From positions 1,612,001 to 1,676,000 of the forward strand of contig JBHGNT010000013.1 in NCBI GenBank assembly GCA_043228905.1: a DNA stretch of 64,000 bases, in the 5' to 3' direction. This DNA is from Azolla caroliniana (Eukaryota; Polypodiophyta). The notes under the pieces were generated by a model. It did no database searches. It was not told the origin of the DNA and saw only the letters and a program-made list of their open reading frames with translations. Shown in pieces: positions 1 through 10,716 of the stretch. Every line of letters begins with the position of its first letter. The first letter of the stretch is position 1. Made by a program: the position numbers and the translations under genes.

Positions 1-98
1 CGCTCCACTGATGCCGCTATCTCCGACATCGCACGTTGTTCTTGTAGCATGCGCTTGAACATCATCATCATGTTGCTAGCCTCCGGTTGATTTTCCAT
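1..98 (-). CDS. Partial gag N-terminus of gypsy element G0
   Basis: The first 32 codons of a gag-like protein read leftward out of the window from an ATG at 98-96. The start MENQPEASNMMMM is methionine-rich. It is taken as gag because it sits just downstream of a primer-binding site and a 5' LTR, the same arrangement as in the other gypsy elements here. No gag domain can be recognised in so short a piece. The rest of G0 lies left of base 1. Confidence 0.55.
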   Translation of the reverse strand, partial: MENQPEASNMMMMFKRMLQEQRAMSEIAASVE

Positions 99-114
99 CT
101 CCTTGCCACCCGTT

Positions 115-132
115 TTCACGTCGGGTTCACCA
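115..132 (-). other. Primer-binding site of G0, tRNA-Trp type
   Basis: On the minus strand the 18 bases TGGTGAACCCGACGTGAA start four bases inside the 5' LTR. They match the complement of the 3' end (with CCA) of plant tRNA-Trp as I remember it. The same sequence occurs at the same place in R, N1 and H, and with one change in S and N2. Confidence 0.75.
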
Positions 133-136
133 ACTG

Positions 137-840
137 TGTCGTGCCCTTCGGCTCCGGATCGTTGCGTGAGTCGGGTGGGAACCACCGAGGTTTTGGACTA
201 GGAGGAAGAGGAATACAACTTAAGGCTAGTTATGAATAATAGGAAGAGAAGTAAGATAGTAACCTCGTGAATCCCACGAGTTTAGTGTAATTAAAACAAT
301 ATTTAGATTATTAGAGCAATTAGATGGCAAAATTCGTGAATCCCACGAATCTATTAGATTGATCAATTCTTCTATATTAATCAACAACCTTATACATATT
401 TCTCTCCTCCTTATATAAAGATGGAAGAGGCTAAGCATGGCTTCATGCTTTTTCACCTAAAGTGTCCATGCACACTAAATGTGCATGTGATGCTTTGTCA
501 TTTCCTAAATATAGGGCTCATGCACGCTAGACGTGCATGAGTCACTTTTAATGGCACGTGTAAATAAAATATTCACACTCTAAAGAATACATGATTTTTA
601 CCTTTTAATAAAGGTATGTGTAAATAAAGGTCTTATACATATTAAATCTACATTTATAACACTAAAGATAAGTTATTACAATGGTAAAGTTGGGGTTTAT
701 CTATGTGGAGGTGCATGGTTTGAATCCTGCCCTATTGATGTGATAAATTCTTTTGATATATTATTTATTTATTTATATGTATCTAAAATTGGATATATTA
801 TTTTATGGTTTTCACGTAGTGTGTGGAATACACTACGACA
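137..840 (-). mobile_element. 5' LTR of gypsy element G0
   Basis: This 704-bp block is bounded by TGTCGTG and CACGACA-type ends. It closely resembles the LTR at 58883-59585, and a TATA-like tatataaag lies at about 412-420. It is a 5' LTR because the primer site and gag start lie to its left. The right flank 841-844 is ACGA. A tRNA-like module lies inside, with an A-box-like stretch at 680-690 and a B-box-like stretch at 717-727. The 3' half of the element is outside the window. Confidence 0.85.
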
Positions 841-2931
841 ACGACAATATTACTTCCCAACCCCTTCCCGAGCAAGGGTTTGTTGCCCCTTTTGTGGGAC
901 TGGTGGCTTTCGTTGATCATGACTCGTCGAGTTTTCGAGATCACCGCACGAGCCGAGTGATCAAACGGGTACAAGCAAAGATGAGCATGCAAGATGAACA
1001 CACAAGGGGACGATAACACAAACACGAATGCTTGTACGTCTTTATGAGGAGGAGATGTGCATGGGCATGTCCGAACGCTCCCTCATCACAAGACGTCGAA
1101 CGTACAATGAAAGGGACGATAACAGAAACACAAATGCCCGTACGTCTTTATGAGGAGGAGAGGTGCATGGGCACGCCCGAATGCTCCCTTGTCACAAGAC
1201 GGCTGAACGTACAAGGAAGACACAAAACACACGCACAAATGCTCGTACGCCTTTATGAGGAGGAGAGGTGCATGGGCAATCCCGAATGCTCCCTCGTCAC
1301 AAGACGACCGAACGTACAAGGAAGACACAAACACACACACAAATGCTCGTACGTCTTTATGAGGAGGAGAGGTGCATGGGCATGCCCGAAACGCTCCCTC
1401 GTCACAAGACGCCCGAACGTACAAGGAAGACACAAACACATGCACAAATGCTCGTATGCCTTTATGAGGAGGAGAGGTGCATGGGCACGCCTGAAACACT
1501 CCCTCGTCACAAGACAACCGAACGCACAAGGGGACGATAACACAAACACAAATGCCCGTACGTCTTTATGAGGAGGAGAGGTGCATGGGCACGCCCGAAT
1601 GCTCCCTCGTCACAAGACGGCTGAACGTACAAGGAAGACACAAAACACACGCACAAATGCTCGTAAGCCTTTATGAGGAGGAGAGGTGCATGGGCAAGCC
1701 CGAATGCTCCCTCGTCACAAGACGACCGAACGTACAAGGAAGACACAAACACACACACAAATGCTCGTACGTCTTTATGAGGAGGAGAGGTGCATGGGCA
1801 CGCCCGAAACGCTCCCTCGTCACAAGACGCCCGAACGTATAAGGAAGACACACACACACACAAATGCTCGTACTCCTTTATGAGGAGGAGAGGTGCATGG
1901 GCACGCTCGAAACGCTCCCTCGTCACAAGATGTCGGAATATACAAGGAAGACACAAAACACACACACAAATGCTCGTACGCCTTTATGAGGAGGAGAGGT
2001 GTATGGGCACGCCGGAAACACTCCCTCATCACAAGACGTCTGAACGTACAAGGAAGACACAAATACACGTACAAAATGCTCATGCACTATGCCCAAAACG
2101 CTCCCTCGTCACAAGACGGCTGAACATTCAAGTGGACGAGAACAAAGAAAGAAAGAAAGAAAACACGAATGATATTGGCTAAAGAAATAAATATGTGTTT
2201 GATTCCAATGCAAGAGGGCCCTTTATAAAATAGGGTTTGATTATAATGTGGCAACTTCTAGTTAACCACAAGCTCAACAAAACATAAATACTGAATGCCC
2301 TTAGAGACAAAAGCAAATCCGAACATGGAGCACGAACACGAAGAAGATGAGCACATGAGCACCGTAAACGAGCACTTCGAGTGCCAACCGGAAGAAGACG
2401 AGCACGTGGCGATGAGGGGATGAAGGGGTATGAGATGAAGAGAAATGGTGAAGATGAAGATGAAGAGCTCCGAAAGAAAAATGGCGATAGTCTCCTCCTC
2501 CCAAAAAGTCCTCTCCAAATGAGCCCCCCCCTCGACCCCCTTTTATAGGAAAAAAAGGAAGGGGGGTCGCCACATTCGTCTTCAATGCAAAAGGAATAAA
2601 ATTCCTCAAATCACGCTACATTGTAAGACCATATTTGAACCATGCACCTCTAGCGAGGAATCAATATTTCTATCCACTAGCGCATTAACTCTCTATTATA
2701 TAATATATAGTTCTATATCTAGAAATTTATAGCCTGTCTCCTCTCTACTTTTTATCTCTCATCTCTCATACTTTTTACACGAGTTTCTATACCTCCTTTC
2801 CACACTTTCTTTTCCCTTTTCTTTTGCATGTGCACAATTAATTGCGTTTGCATGCACACACATTGTACATGCACATTTTGACCCCCCCTTTCGCTGGTTT
2901 TTCCCTCACTCGAGCACACCACATCACGACA
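841..2931 (-). mobile_element. Truncated LTR-X copy 1 (5' or solo LTR)
   Basis: The sequence is collinear with 8595-10716, the 3' LTR of G1, from its first bases to the terminal CACGACA. The first 97 bases or so are missing because G0 inserted here. A TATA-type tataaaag (minus strand) lies near 2540. The right flank 2932-2935 is CCAT, which fits a decayed CCGT target. No polypurine tract follows on the right, so this is the outer edge of an element or a solo LTR. It is inserted in fragment Q. Confidence 0.8.
1027..2135. repeat. 105-bp minisatellite array in LTR-X copy 1
   Basis: About ten units with a period near 105 bp; the core TTTATGAGGAGGAGAGGTGC recurs at roughly 1041, 1146, 1250, 1355, 1461, 1564, 1669, 1774, 1879 and 1984. 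Because 105 is divisible by three, long ORFs run through the array on both strands. They look like a product of the periodicity and not like genes. Confidence 0.92.
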
Positions 2932-3739
2932 CCATTAGACCATCTGTGCCTCGACATGTTCTTGGGCCATCCGTTCCGCAATGGTCACCTGGAGGCGAGT
3001 GAGAAAGCCGATGAGCTCATATGCTGTGCCATGTTGTAAGATTGCACCGAGCTTGTAGGACTCGGGCATGTCCTTGAGGGTCAACACTTCTTCCACCAAG
3101 ATGCGAGACGCTTGTCCCTTCTCTGTATTCTCTGTCAAGGACATGGCTTTGTCTAGGATGACAATGTCAGTCTTATCGGGAGCGATGACCAATTGGAGCT
3201 TTTCGGCCGAGGAGTCCCTTTGCTCTTTGCTGTGTCATTGCAGCTTGCGACGTTTCTTGGTAGGGCTTGTCTGGGAGGACGTTTTCGTTGCATCCACTGG
3301 TTCTTCTCGGAGCCATTTCGGCCGCTCCACGGATGACTACGTGTTGTTGTTCATGCTTATCTGAGTTTCTTTCCGACGGTCCTATCATAGGCTGGCTGAT
3401 TTGAGCTTAGGCATTTCCATCGGAGTAGATGTCTTGGGATTTTCACGCCCCCTAATGGTGATGTTGTCTTCTGGTTCCTAGGTCTTGGCAATGGTGGTCG
3501 GTAGTGGCGAGGTTACTGTTTGGATAGGCGTATCATCTTGCCATTCCTCCTGAGCAACTGTAAAGCTCGTTGATGTTTCGCCCGGGTGGGCGGGGCAGGG
3601 AGGGTGAGGGTTCGGCGGGGTGTGGTAGTGGAATGGGGAGGGTAGAGCACAAATAAGTAGTGTGCTAGAGCAGGCAAGAACCATTTTCCTGCCTGGAAAG
3701 CCGACAAGCCAGCACGAATGCCTTCCCCTGTGATGATTC
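2932..3739 (-). pseudogene. Fragment Q: extra ORF of a G3-type element, 3' part
   Basis: Translation of 3739-3520 (minus) resembles the 52523-53299 ORF: RIITGEGIRAGLSAFQAGK here against VVITGSALRKGLYTYQAGK there, followed by a proline-rich tail. Translation of 3192-2935 resembles the stretch between that ORF and the coiled-coil ORF of G3 (AYELIGFLTRLQVTIAE against TYELMEFLVTQQIKVSQ). The piece is thus a second, diverged copy of G3's extra-ORF region. Frameshifts and stops break it. A solo copia LTR splits it, and LTR-X bounds it on the left. I do not recognise the protein family. Confidence 0.7.
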
Positions 3740-4019
3740 TGACGTGAAATACGTGGATTAATCTCCAGCCACAACCGAAGCGTAGATCACTTGATGACAA
3801 TAAAAAAAAACACAAACGAAATGGGAATGGAGGTAAGTCGACAAAATAGAAAGAGAATACACAGGATATTAACGTGGAAAACCCTGAGAGGGAAAAACCA
3901 CAGGAGTCCACAGACTCCAAACTATCACTCTATAAAGAATACAACATGGAGCACAGAGGCAACGACCTATTGCTCACAATCTTCGCCTAGCAGCAGTTAC
4001 AACAGAGACATGCTCTATA

Positions 4020-4055
<36 letters not shown>

Positions 4056-4443
4056 CAGTCGTTACACCAAAATTACTCTATCATCATCACTATTAAGTTT
4101 GCCCTAGGTCATATTTATACTAATATGACTTTCGGGCTATTTACAAATATAGCCCCAGTGGGCTCTCTAGAACATATTTACATATATGTCCCTTCCATCC
4201 GATGAGATGTTCTCACCGGGCCTGCAACATCCGGTTCTCACCGGGTCTTCCTTGCCGGGTACTCGTCATCCGGTTCTCACCGGGTCTTCCGTTGCCGGGT
4301 GGTACTCCACATCCGGTTCTCACCGGGTCTTCCGTTGTCGGGTACTCCACATCCGGATTCGGCTGAGGCCTATCGGCCTCGGCTGAGTTGCTCATCAACA
4401 CTGTTCTTCTCACTTCCCATCCGGAGGGACCTGTTTCCTAACA
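3740..4443 (-). mobile_element. Solo copia LTR D with 5-bp target duplication
   Basis: On the minus strand the block begins TGTTAGG and ends in CA. It shares blocks with the copia A LTR (tccacgttaat, the 'tatgactttcgggctatttac' region) and holds a long CT run at 4023-4051. GATTC lies on both sides (3735-3739 and 4444-4448), and the interrupted reading frame of Q resumes across it. A single LTR with an exact duplication and no internal part indicates LTR-LTR recombination. Confidence 0.9.
4205..4352. repeat. Short tandem repeat inside solo LTR D
   Basis: Three to four imperfect units of about 40-45 bp built on CATCCGGTTCTCACCGGGTC and TTGCCGGGTACTC. Neither copia A nor copia B LTR has this array, so it expanded in the D lineage. 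Confidence 0.8.
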
Positions 4444-4448
4444 GATTC

Positions 4449-4678
4449 CCCAATCGATTACACCGCCTCTGTAGGTGGTGATGATGATTCCTACCGTCTT
4501 CTTCGGCATGCTATATGTGTTAGCATGCACACATACGAACTCCAAAAGAAATTTGGCTAGATCACCAAAGAACTCATTAGGACCTCCTTGTGTAAGATAG
4601 GCCTGTATTGACACCAATACTCTCTGAAATGAGCTTCGAGGATGTTCTGAGGTGGAGTCTCTATGTCATGTTCCCCGC
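4449..4678 (-). pseudogene. Fragment Q: extra ORF of a G3-type element, 5' part
   Basis: Minus-strand translation gives DLAKFLLEFVCVHANTYSMP followed by a GGVIDWG segment. This aligns with EVAKFLLEVGCVHVNAYGMP and GHAIDWV in the G3 ORF at 52523-53299. Upstream of it a PQNILEAHFREY-like segment parallels PAQTLEKYFGEY. Frames change more than once, so this is a relic. Copia C cuts it at 4679. Confidence 0.75.
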
Positions 4679-5211
4679 TGTTGGGAATTCGGTCCCTCCA
4701 GATGGGTTTCTGATGAGACGGATCAGACACGCCGAAGGAAGGAACCAGACCAGACGGATCCGGTTCAAGGACATATCTGTAAATATATTTCTAGTGTGCT
4801 TGTCATGGCTATATTTGTAAATAGTCCTAAAGTCATATAGGTAAAAATATGACTTAGGGCAATCACTTTGTATTTGTAGGTTGTTATTATCATGTGTGTA
4901 GAGATATTGTTGTATAGATACAGAGAGTGCGTGAGAGAGAGAGGTAGAGATACAGAAAGTATTTTTTGTTGTAACCGCTGGTTGGCGAAGGCATAGAGCT
5001 CGAGGTTGTTGCCTCTGAATCTTGCATTGTAACCCCTTCTTCTCATAGCGATAGTTGGAGTTTGTGGTCTCATGTGGTTTTTCCCTATTAGGGTTTTCCA
5101 CTTAAACATCTTGTGTCGTCTCTTCTGTGTAAATGTATTAATCTCCATCTCTGTTTTGTTCTTCCATTGAGCTAGTAAGACTCGGTTGTGGCCAAGCTCC
5201 ATTCCCGCACA
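4679..5211 (+). mobile_element. 5' LTR of decayed copia C
   Basis: The 533-bp block runs from TGTTGGGAATTCGG to CCCGCACA and shares start and internal blocks with the copia A LTR. An initiator-Met primer site (TGGTATCAAAGC, one base off the A/B version) follows at 5215-5226. The left flank 4674-4678 is CCCGC; the matching copy should lie beyond the right edge of the window because later insertions displaced the other half of C. Confidence 0.85.
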
Positions 5212-5249
5212 AACTGGTATCAAAGCCAAGGTTCGAAACCTTGAAGAAA

Positions 5250-8200
5250 ATGGAAGAGTCATTCGGAAGCATGTTCAAACTCACCGGCTCCAACTACCTA
5301 GTGTGGAAGTCGAAGATGAGGGACATGCTCGTGGTCAAAGATCTTTGGCTGCTGGTACAATTCGGGGTCAAGAAACTGGACAAGATCGATGCCACGACAT
5401 GGGAGGTCATGCATATGAAGAAGGAGACATACATTAGATGCTTCATCGACATGAACCTATACAATAACTTTAATAAAGAAAGTAAGGCTCTGTGCCCTGG
5501 GAGAAAATCGGTACCATGTTGGAGAGTAAAAACGTTGTAAATCGGGTTTCGGTATTTTGGAAGTTAGTGAGACTCCGGTACCAGGACGGATCCAACATGA
5601 CAGAGCACATGAATGCATTCCAGGGGTTCATAAATCAAACAACCTCGCTGGAAGTACCTCTAGCCAACGAGGTACTCGCTTGCTACTGCTCGGTTCCCTC
5701 CCGGATAGTTGGGAGACACTAGTTGTCACTTTGGGCAACGCCGGGCCAGAAGGAAAATAGTTGTCCCTAGCAAGGGTAAATTCGCTAGAAGAACCGGGAG
5801 TCCGGAACCGATCCGAAGGCCTTGGTCACGGAAGATGACTATAACAGGGGAAGAGGCCGCAATCGGAGTCCCCAAAACCGAGACAAATCGGGGCTGAGGT
5901 CGAAGTCAAGAGGGAGGCCCACTTGCTTTTATTACGGAAAGTTGGGGCACTTCCAGAAGAATTGCCGACACTTCCGAAAAACCAAAGGGGGAGTTGGCAT
6001 TCCGGAACCGAAGAAGATTTCGGAAAAGAGAGGAACGTCGGCGATTGCGACAAGTGAAGAAGAACTGCTGCTAATCACCGAGGAGAGTGAGCTGCATCTT
6101 GTCAATGACGAAACGACATGGGTGGTTGACTCCGGCATATTGTTCCATCTGACCCCCGACCAAAAATGCTTCTTATCGTATAGAGCTGGAGATCATGGTT
6201 CAATTCAGATGGGAAATGAAGGTGCATGCCAAATTGTTGGCATAGGAGACATGTGGTTGATGACGTCAACTGGGTGCAGGTTGTTGTTGAGAGATGTCTG
6301 ACATGTTCCGGAGGTTCAGTTAAACCTAATATCAGCCGATAGGCTAGATGATGAAGGCTACACGGGTAGCATCCGGAATGGAGTCATGAAGTTTGGCAAA
6401 GGAAGCCTGATTGTGGCCCGTGTTACCCGTAAGAATATACGGGGAGGCATAAGGGTATGTGTAATGATGTGGTTGATGTGTATGTGTAAAGTAAATGAGT
6501 GTGTGAGGATGAGTATGTGTATGGACACATGCACAATTATGTGCATGTGTACAAGAATGTGTAACGGTCTTATTTATAACGGTCATGTAACCGTTACATT
6601 AGATGTAAACCCTCTATGGGGTATGAAATGAAATATACATTTTTCCCCTCTCATTTTGTGTCACTTTCAATTTTTCTTTCTCTCTAGCTCTCTCACTATC
6701 GTAACCCCCTTGGGAGGGGGGTGAAGCCATTCTAGGTTTCACGCCCCACCCCAACAACAACCCGAGCCCGGAAGATCAACACACAGTACCTGATGCATGC
6801 CCGGATTTGCTGGGAGGAAGTGAACGTGGCATCTGAAAATGCTGGTGAGCTGTGGCACAAAAGGTGTGCCACATGAGCCAGAAAGGGATGAGATGAATTG
6901 CCGAAGATTTCCTCATTCCGAAGGTGAAAGATGTGCATCTTGAGAGGTGCACCGATTGCTTGGCTGGCAAGTAGAACCGAACCTCATTCCGGTCGAGACC
7001 ACCGTCGAGACGGAATGCACCGCTGGAACTTGTGCATGCCGACGTATGCCAAGTGGACACGAAGTCACATGCCGGATCACAGTATTTCGTGACGTTCATA
7101 GAAGACCACAACTGGAAGCTCTAAGTCTCACCACTGAAGACGAAGGATCAGGTATTGTCCGTCTTCAAGGACTTCCACGTGAGAGTGGAAAGGGAAACCG
7201 ATAGGAAGTTAAAGGCGGTTCGAGCGGACAACGAAGGAGAATACCAGGGGCAGTTCGAGGAGTACTGTCAGTCTAAGGGAATCCGGTTTGAATTCACCGT
7301 GCCGAAGTCACCGGAGCTAAACGGATTGGCCGAAAGGATGAACGGGACCATAATGGAGAGAATCCGGAGCATGTTGGCACATGCTAAACTGTCCAAGACG
7401 ATTTGGGCTGAGGCGCTAATGACGACGATGTACGTGATTAACGGATCACCCTCAGTACCCTTGGACGGAGACACACCACATAGTATGGACCGGTAAAGAT
7501 GTGTCTTACCGGCATTTGAAGGTGTTCGGCTGCCTTGCCTACGTGCATGTTGCAAAGGAAAAGTGAGCAAAGTTCGATCCGAAGTCCCAACCATGCATAT
7601 TCCTTGGATATAGCAATGATGAGTTCGGGTACCGAGTGTGGGACATGGTCGACAAGAAGGTGTTCCGGAGTCGAGACATAGTTTTCATGGAAGACAAGAC
7701 TATTGCCGACAGGGAGTCGAAGAAGAAGATAGTGGACTCCAGATCGATCGACAGAGATCGGTTGGAACATGCTAGGAAACATCCGGTTGGAAGCCAGATG
7801 TCAACCAAAGACCATAATGAACCGGACGGATTCAGACAAAGAATGGGACTGACCGAAGAAGAATCAGACACCGGAACCGGTCAAGACCCTAAATTGGATT
7901 TGGATGAAGAACAGATGGAGGAATTGGTGATTGAGAACCAAGGACGAAGATATCCTCTTAGGGAGAGAAGAGCCCCCCAAAGATTTCTGGATACAGAGCA
8001 TGTGCTGCTGATCGACGAGGGGGAGCCAGAAAGCTTTGAAGAAGCAAAGGAAGACACCCGCAACCGCAAGGAACCACAGGACGAGATGGATTCCCTGCAT
8101 GAGAACCACACATATGGATTGATGGAGCTACCGAAAGGAAAGAGAGCACTCAAGAACAAGTGGGTGTACAAGATAAAACCGGGAGACACCGAAAATCCAC

Positions 8201-8497
8201 CGAGGTACAAAGCCCAGAACAAGTGGGTTTCAACAGAAGGAAGGAATGGATATCGATGAGATCTTTGCCTCGGTAATCAAGATGACATCCATTCGAACTG
8301 TGTTGAGCATTGCAACAAGCATGGACCTCGAGGTAGAGCACCTAGACATCAAGATGGCATTCCTACATGGCGACCTCGAAGACGAGATCTACAAGCAACA
8401 ACTAAAGGGATTTGTCAAGAAAGGGAAGGAGCACCTGGTATGCCGGTTGAAGAAGAGCTTATACGGACTGAAGCAAGCTTCCCGACAATGGTACTGG
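5250..8497 (+). pseudogene. Decayed copia C gag-pol, 5' three quarters
   Basis: Fragments in several frames align in order with the copia A polyprotein: gag (SNYLVWKSKMRDMLVVKDLW, 5250-5700), a zinc knuckle that has lost a cysteine (CFYYGKLGHFQKNC, about 5927-5970), protease with WVVDSG (about 6118), GAG-pre-integrase and integrase (6840-7500, with SPELNGLAERMNGT), and the start of reverse transcriptase (8246-8490). Many frameshifts and stops make it nonfunctional. A 339-bp element interrupts it at 6421, and G1 cuts it at 8498 just after RQWY. RNase H and the 3' LTR should be right of the window. Confidence 0.9.
6421..6759. mobile_element. 339-bp solo-LTR-like insertion in copia C
   Basis: The block starts TGTTACCC and ends CAACAACA, and it interrupts the frame that in copia A reads continuously through GSLIVVRARKVNTLY. 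The flanks are GCCCG (6416-6420) and ACCCG (6760-6764), a 5-bp duplication with one change. It holds GT-rich runs (6450-6560) and no coding sequence. A solo LTR of a small element or a TRIM fits best; the strand is undecided. Confidence 0.75.
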
Positions 8498-10716
8498 TGT
8501 CGCAAGTTTCGCACGTGTGTGTTACTTGGCGGGACCATGGGGGTCATGGACTAGGGAGCACGAAGGGATAGAGAAGACCCGAGGCTTGCTTTATGACAAT
8601 ACTACTTCCCGATCCCTTCTTGAGCAAGGGCTCGTTGCCCCTTTTGTGGGACCGGTGGCTTTCGTTGATCACGCTCTTCGAGTTTTCGAGATCACCGCAC
8701 GAGCCAAGTGATCAAATGGGTACAAGCAAAGATGAGCATGTCGGATGAACGCACAAGGGGACGATAACACAAACACAAATGCCCGTACGTCTTTATGAGG
8801 AGGAGAGGTGCATGGGCACGCCCAAATGCTCCCTTGTCACAAGACGGCTGAACGTACAAGGAAGACACAAAACACACGCACAAATGCTCGTAAGCCTTTA
8901 TGAGGAGGAGAGGTGCATGGGCAAGCCCGGATGCTCCCTCGTCACAAGACGACCGAACGTACAAGGAAGACACAAACACACACACAAATGCTCGTACGTC
9001 TTTATGAGGAGGAGAGGTGCATGGGCACGCTCGAAACACTCCCTCGTCACAAGACGCCCGAACGTATAAGGAAGACACACACACACACAAATGCTCGTAC
9101 TCCTTTATGAGGAGGAGAGGTGCATGGGCACGCCCGAAACGCTCCCTCGTCACAAGACAGCCGAATGTACAAAGAAGACAAAAAACACACACACAAATGC
9201 TCGTACGCCTTTATGAGGAGGAGAGGTGCATGGGCACGCCCGAAACGCTCCCTTGTCACAAGACGACAGAATGTACAAGGAAGACACAAACACACACACA
9301 AAATGCTAGCACACCTTTATGAGGAGGAGAGGTGCATGGGCACGCCCAAAACGCTCCCTCGTCACAAGACGACCGAATGTACAAGGAAGACACAAACACA
9401 CGCGGAAATGCTCGTACGCCTTTATGAGGAGGAGAGGTGCATGTGCACACTCGAAATGCTCCCTCGTCATAAGACGACCGAACGTACGAGGAAGACACAA
9501 AAACACGCACAAAATGCACGTACGCCTTTATGAGGAGAAGAGGTACATGGGCACGCCCGAAACGCTCCCTTGTCACAAGACGGCCGAACGTACGAGGAAG
9601 ACACAAACACACACACAAAATATTCGTACGCCTTTATGAGGAGGAGAGGTGCATGGGCACGCTGGAAACGCTCCCTCGTCACAAGACGACCGAACGTACA
9701 AGGAAGACACAAACACATGCACAAATGCTCGTACGTCCTTATAAGGAGGAGAGTTGCATGGGCATGCCTGAAACACTCCCTCGTCACAAGACGGCCGAAC
9801 GTACAAGGAGACGAGAACAAAGAAAGAAAGGAAGAAAAAATACAAATGATACTGGCTAAAGAAATAAAGATGTGTTCGATTCCAACGCAAGAGGGCCCTT
9901 TATAAAATAGTGTTTGATTACAATGTGGCAACTTTTAGTTAACCACAAGCTCAACAAAAGATAAATACTAAATGCCCTTAGAGACAAAAGCAAATCCGAA
10001 CACGGACCACAAACACGACAAAGACGAACACATGAGCACCACATAAATGCCGACCCCTACGAACCACAACCACCCGAACGAGCACACGTGCTCGCAACGA
10101 CGAACGGGGGTGAACCAATGTCGAACTCATGAAGCTCGGGCTCACGAGCACTGTAAACGAGCACTTCGAATGTCAACGCGAAGAAGACGAGCACGTGGCG
10201 ATGAGGGGATGAAGGGGTATAAGATGAAGAGAAAATAGTGAAGAAGATGATGAAGAGCTCCGAAGGAAAAATGGGGATAGTCTCCTCCTCCCAAAACGTC
10301 CCCGAAGATGAGTCCCCCTCGACCTCCTTTTATAGGAAAAAAAGGAAGGGGGTTACTTATTTTGTCTTCAATGAAAAAGGAATAAAATTCCTTAAATCAT
10401 GCTATTGTAAGACTAGATTTGAACCAAGCACCACTAGCTAGAAGTCAATGCAACTATCCACTAGTCCATTAACTATATCTTATATAATACATAATTCTAT
10501 ATCTACAAATTCATAGCCTGTTTCCCCTCTACTTTTTATCTCTCCTCTCTCTTACTTTTTACACGAGCTTCTATACCCCCTTTCCACCCTTTCTTTTCCC
10601 TTTTCTTTTGCATGTGCACAATTAATTGCGTTTGTGTGCACACACATTGCACATGCACATTTTGACCCCCCCCTTTCGTCAATTTTTCCCACTCTCGAGC
10701 ACGCCACATCACGACA
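8498..10716 (-). mobile_element. 3' LTR of gypsy G1 (LTR-X, complete, 2.2 kb)
   Basis: The block runs from TGTCGCAAG to CATCACGACA, and a polypurine tract (GGTGGGGGTGGA on the minus strand) follows at 10717-10728. At 2219 bp it is three times longer than the other LTRs here, because it contains a 105-bp minisatellite. TATA-type tataaaag (minus strand) lies near 10330. A diverged tRNA-like module lies at about 10400-10460. The left flank 8494-8497 is CTGG, where copia A has CCGG. It is inserted in the RT region of copia C. Confidence 0.9.
8768..9815. repeat. 105-bp minisatellite array in LTR-X copy 2
   Basis: About ten units of the same 105-bp repeat as at 1027-2135; cores fall near 8790, 8896, 9001, 9106, 9212, 9317, 9421, 9527, 9632 and 9738. 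Between units run CA-rich stretches. Unit-to-unit variants partly differ from those in copy 1. Confidence 0.92.

Noticed and set aside
1032-1965. ORFs of 90-180 codons through the minisatellite on both strands
   Set aside because: The 105-bp period is a multiple of three, so the open frames are a by-product; both strands are open and the peptides are simple repeats.
1027-2135. CRISPR-like repeat array
   Set aside because: Units are about 105 bp, run head to tail without unique spacers, and lie inside an LTR of a plant retroelement.
4023-4051. CT microsatellite as a separate feature of interest
   Set aside because: A simple dinucleotide run in a copia LTR; related GA runs occur in all copia LTRs here.
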